A DNA stretch of 36,891 nt from Polaromonas sp. (lineage in GTDB: Bacteria > Pseudomonadota > Gammaproteobacteria > Burkholderiales > Burkholderiaceae_C), in assembly GCF_013817205.1 (NCBI RefSeq), contig NZ_JACDDD010000034.1, positions 1 through 36,891 of the forward strand, in the 5' to 3' direction. The position numbers were made by a program, and so were the translations under genes. Below, in pieces: positions 34,025 to 36,891 of this stretch. The first letter of the stretch is position 1. The number at the start of each line of letters is the position of its first letter. The notes beneath the pieces are model-generated. The model was not told the DNA's origin. It searched no databases and worked only from the letters and a program-made list of their open reading frames with translations.

Positions 34025-34727
34025 TGTTCTTCACAAGTTGTTCGTCGGCAGCGCGAACGGCTGCAACAAACTGGTTGATTTTTTCGGCGCTTTTGATTCC
34101 TTTGAGGGTGGCCCCTCCGGTAGCGGAAATCTCGACGCCCGAACTGACATCAACGGCCAGCGTTTTACAACGCGGCCTGACTTGCAAAATGCCATCGGTC
34201 ACATTTGCAGGTGTGAGTCCACCAGACAAAACGAGGTGAGCGTTGACGCTTGGAGGAAGAAGTGACCAATTGAATGTTGTTCCGCCGCCGCCATAACCTT
34301 CGACATGCGCGTCGAGCAGGATGGCCTGGGCTTCTTTGTAGTCTTGCACGTATTTTACGAGATCAAAAGCGACACTCCCATGGCCGGGGTTTTCGTCGAG
34401 GGGGATTCGTGCGGCACGCATGAAAGGCCGGCCTGACTGAAGGCATGCCTGCGGCGATTCATCACCATGAAATTGGAGCAAAGCCGTTGGCAGGCGGGCG
34501 CAAGCAGCTATGATTTCAGGAGCGGATGCGTTCACAAAAAGGAGCACTGGCGTTACAAAAGGGGGCAGGCGGCTGGCCAGTTCGGCTGCGCGTTCGGCGC
34601 TGACGTAGCGCGGGCTGGGGGCGTAGAGCACAAAACCCACCGCGTCGGCACCAGCTGCGACCACCGCGTCCACATCCTCTTCCCGCGTCAGGCCGCAGAT
34701 CTTGATACGAGTCCGGTGCATGGTCAT
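34002..34727 (-). CDS. trpF: Phosphoribosylanthranilate isomerase
   Basis: 241 residues. It catalyses the Amadori rearrangement in tryptophan synthesis. The catalytic Cys is C11 in [14 protein letters not shown]; the catalytic Asp is in [60 protein letters not shown] and [10 protein letters not shown] complete the barrel. ATG 34727 is chosen because it overlaps the truA stop as ATGA (34724-34727). Codons at 34498-34514 coincide with a repeat core seen elsewhere in the window. It overlaps trpB at the other end. Confidence 0.96.
   Translation of the reverse strand: MTMHRTRIKICGLTREEDVDAVVAAGADAVGFVLYAPSPRYVSAERAAELASRLPPFVTPVLLFVNASAPEIIAACARLPTALLQFHGDESPQACLQSGRPFMRAARIPLDENPGHGSVAFDLVKYVQDYKEAQAILLDAHVEGYGGGGTTFNWSLLPPSVNAHLVLSGGLTPANVTDGILQVRPRCKTLAVDVSSGVEISATGGATLKGIKSAEKINQFVAAVRAADEQLVKNNVRLPAT
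34498..34514 (-). repeat. ATAGCTGCTTGCGC repeat core inside trpF
   Basis: The minus strand reads ATCATAGCTGCTTGCGC, then CCGCCTGCCAACGGCT. The first 17 bases differ by one from the core at 17624-17640, and the stretch from ATAGCT matches the rph-rdgB spacer copy in about 22 of 27 positions. It is read in frame as IIAACARLP without changing the family length of TrpF. Confidence 0.45.
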
Positions 34728-35506
34728 GGCAACCAATCATATGCTGACGTGCGTTCCGGCAGACCATAACGGGCTTCGTAACGCGGCCCCAGAAAGTACA
34801 AGCCATCGGGCGAAAATGTGGGCGCGGCCACGTCGCGGCGTCGCGCGTCCCGCACCTCGGCCATCCAGCCGGGTGGCTGCTGGCCCTGACCGATGGTGAG
34901 CAGGCAACCCATGATGTTGCGGATCATGTGGTGTAAAAAGGCGTTGGCCTCGAACTCGAACCGCCAGTAGCCAGCCCGCTGGGAGACCTCAATACGCGTC
35001 AGTGTCTTGACCGGTGTTTTGGCCTGGCACTGGGCAGCGCGAAAGGATGAAAAATCGTGTTCGCCAATCAGGTGGGTGATGGCTTCGCGCATCGCCGCAG
35101 CGTCCAGCCGGCGATAGACCCAACCGACCCGACCCGCCTCGACGCTGGGGCGCACCGGCGACTCCAGCAGCACGTAGGCGTAGCGACGGCTGGTGGCGCT
35201 GCCGCGGCAGTGGAAGTCGCCGGGCACGGTGCGTGCCCATTGCACGGCGATATCGCGGGGTAAAAAAGCATTGGTGCCGCGCACCCAGGAGGGCAGTTCG
35301 CGCGTGAGTTGGGTGTCGAAGTGGACCACCTGCATCAGCGCATGCACGCCGGCATCGGTGCGCCCGGCGCAAAGGGTGCGGATCGGTTGGTCGGCAAACT
35401 TGCCCAGCGCCTTTTCAAGCTGGTCTTGCACGGTTTTGCCTGAAAGCTGGCTTTGCCAGCCTTCGTAGGCGCCGCCGTTGTAACTGAGGCCCAGAGCGAT
35501 CCTCAC
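34724..35506 (-). CDS. truA: tRNA pseudouridine(38-40) synthase TruA
   Basis: 260 residues. It modifies uridines 38-40 in the anticodon arm of many tRNAs. The nucleophilic aspartate is D51 in CAGRTDAGVHA; the N-terminus MRIALGLSYNGGAYEGWQSQ and the later ASSFRAAQCQ-like segment (FSSFRAAQCQAKTPVKTL) and FLHHMIRNIMGCLLTIGQG are typical. It lies between fimV and trpF as in most betaproteobacteria and is coupled to trpF by ATGA. Confidence 0.97.
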   Translation of the reverse strand: MRIALGLSYNGGAYEGWQSQLSGKTVQDQLEKALGKFADQPIRTLCAGRTDAGVHALMQVVHFDTQLTRELPSWVRGTNAFLPRDIAVQWARTVPGDFHCRGSATSRRYAYVLLESPVRPSVEAGRVGWVYRRLDAAAMREAITHLIGEHDFSSFRAAQCQAKTPVKTLTRIEVSQRAGYWRFEFEANAFLHHMIRNIMGCLLTIGQGQQPPGWMAEVRDARRRDVAAPTFSPDGLYFLGPRYEARYGLPERTSAYDWLP

Positions 35507-35537
35507 GGGCAGCTCCCAGGGAGAAGGTGCAAAAGTG

Positions 35538-36890
35538 TCAGGCCAGTGCGTTCAGGAAAGCCTGGGCCTTGGCCTTGAGTGAACCACTCGAGTGGGCCAT
35601 CACTTCCTCGGCCAGGGACCGCGCGCCGTCATCGTCACCAATCGCGCGAAACTCCTCGGCCAGCGCGAACTTGGTCTCCAGCGGGTCGTCCACATCCATG
35701 GCGGGCGCAGGGACGTTGGCAGGGGCGATGTTCTGGCTTTCTGTGGTCGGACTGTCGAGATCCAGCGAGAGGGCACCCATGTCGAACTCGAGCATGCCGC
35801 CGGAGGTGTCCAGCGGTGTGGCCGCAGTGGTGACGGCCGGTTCGTCGGTGGTGAAGCTCAGGCCGGCGTCCATCGGAGGCAGTGGGGCGTAGGCCACTGG
35901 CGCCGGCGGAGTCGGTGAAGCCACCGGTGGCATGGAAAAGCTGGCTGGGCTGAAGTCCATGCCGTTGTCGACAGGGTCAGCTGGCGGCACTGTGGGCATT
36001 GCCAACGTCCGCTCGGTGCGTGCAAACGGCGCAGGCGCGGGAGCTGATGGGGCTGCCTCTTCGTCGCCCAGCGAAAAATCCAGGTCCAGGTCGAAGTCAA
36101 CCGCTGAGGCTTCGGGCTCGGGAGCGGCCTGCGGCGGTAGTGGGGTGGTCTGGGTGGCAAAGGAAGTGGTGGCCAGGCCCGCCGCCGCCACCGCCGCGCC
36201 AAGCGCTGCCGGTGGTTGACCGTCAGGTTGGTACATCGGGTTGGCAGGGTCGAGGTCACGCCCCATTTCGGCCATGTGGGCCCATTCCACACCTTGGCCC
36301 CGGGTCAGGTTGTAGGCTTCGGCGGCGACGGCCGCAAAGGCTGCAGCATCGCGCCGCTTCGCATAAATTTCCATCAACTTGGCGTGGATGGCGATACGGG
36401 TCGGGCTGACGTGTATGGCTTCCTTGAGGATTTCCTCAGCCTGCAGGTCGCGGCCATAGGCCAGGTAGACGTCGGCTTCGGCGACCGGATCCACGTCGCC
36501 AGCTGCATCAAGCTGACTCGGCGAATACACCATGGACGAGCCAGTGGCATTGGACTCGTTGGTGTCTATGCGCTGGCCGCCGCTGGCGCCGAAGAAGGAG
36601 TCGGGCTGCAGCCGGCTTTCGAGGAAAGAGCTGTCCACGGCGACCGCATTTTTATGCCGGCGCGAACGGTAGACAGCCAGGCCCACAAGCAGCAACAGCA
36701 GGGCAGCGCCGCCGGCCAGAATCAGCGGGTTTTCGAGCAACTCATCGATCAGGCTGGGCTCTGGCGGGGGTGGCGGTACCACTACTGGCTTTTTCACGGG
36801 CGTCGGTGTGGGGGCCGGCGCGCTGACGGTGGGAGCGACGGTTGCAGCCGCGCCGGTCGCCGGCGCCGACGCGCTTGCGGCCGGACTGGC
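35538..36890 (-). CDS. fimV: FimV/HubP-family polar protein, C-terminal part
   Basis: The frame is open to the window edge; the N-terminus (signal peptide, LysM region) lies outside. What is seen: a Pro/Ala-rich stretch, a membrane helix (LILAGGAALLLLLVGLAVYR), then a cytoplasmic part with a TPR-like unit DVYLAYGRDLQAEEILKEAI and the C-terminal FimV motif PLETKFALAEEFRAIGDDDG followed by ARSLAEEVMAHSSGSLKAKA. FimV proteins organise the cell pole and type IV pilus machinery. Between them is an acidic low-complexity region. The gene order fimV-truA-trpF supports the call. Confidence 0.9.
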   Translation of the reverse strand, partial: ASPAASASAPATGAAATVAPTVSAPAPTPTPVKKPVVVPPPPPEPSLIDELLENPLILAGGAALLLLLVGLAVYRSRRHKNAVAVDSSFLESRLQPDSFFGASGGQRIDTNESNATGSSMVYSPSQLDAAGDVDPVAEADVYLAYGRDLQAEEILKEAIHVSPTRIAIHAKLMEIYAKRRDAAAFAAVAAEAYNLTRGQGVEWAHMAEMGRDLDPANPMYQPDGQPPAALGAAVAAAGLATTSFATQTTPLPPQAAPEPEASAVDFDLDLDFSLGDEEAAPSAPAPAPFARTERTLAMPTVPPADPVDNGMDFSPASFSMPPVASPTPPAPVAYAPLPPMDAGLSFTTDEPAVTTAATPLDTSGGMLEFDMGALSLDLDSPTTESQNIAPANVPAPAMDVDDPLETKFALAEEFRAIGDDDGARSLAEEVMAHSSGSLKAKAQAFLNALA

Positions 36891-36891
36891 C

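Overview
The window looks like a chromosome segment of a betaproteobacterium in the Comamonadaceae (Polaromonas/Rhodoferax/Acidovorax-like). The evidence is gene order (fimV-truA-trpF-trpB-trpA-accD; gmk-rpoZ-spoT next to greB; kinase-phosphatase-rph-rdgB-hemW), high GC, tRNAs with encoded CCA, and short dispersed repeats (ATAGCTGCTTGCGC type and GC-rich palindromes) that I associate with this family. The assignment is by recognition, not by search.

Region by region. 1-713 is mobile-element debris: the right end of an IS66-type element abuts a frameshifted, truncated IS256-type transposase with its right end. It stops at a perfect 3' half of tRNA-Arg(ACG) (714-760), the usual signature of an attachment site left by an element integrated in a tRNA gene. 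847-10298 is housekeeping: greB, then spoT, rpoZ, gmk and yicC leftward, then a Ser/Thr kinase with a coupled PP2C phosphatase, rph, rdgB and hemW rightward. 10607-12774 holds a small OmpA-like barrel with a proline-rich tail, an L,D-transpeptidase-like exported protein and tRNA-Ser(TGA).

12832-22602 is the most interesting region. A leftward urease cluster (ureA, a small His-rich membrane protein, ureB, ureC, a GNAT acetyltransferase, ureE, ureF, ureG) is divergent from a 1162-residue protein that fuses an NCS1-type nucleobase permease to a Cys-rich module, a histidine kinase and a receiver. A PAS-like/LuxR-type response regulator is translationally coupled to it. The 149-base divergent intergenic region carries a -24/-12 (sigma-54-like) element pointing at each side. 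ureD is absent here. I infer a nitrogen-responsive unit in which a transporter-like sensor for a nitrogenous compound is linked to urea breakdown.

22603-28450 is a mixed accessory stretch: a short ribosome hibernation factor, a second-type infA with a structured leader, a decayed DUF502 gene, tiny membrane proteins, a DinB remnant, and a tightly packed run of membrane protein, AraC, VOC, membrane protein and YdeI genes. 28494-36891 returns to housekeeping, all leftward: lysS, a Lon-substrate-binding-domain protein, accD, trpA, trpB, trpF, truA and the 3' part of fimV, which runs off the window.
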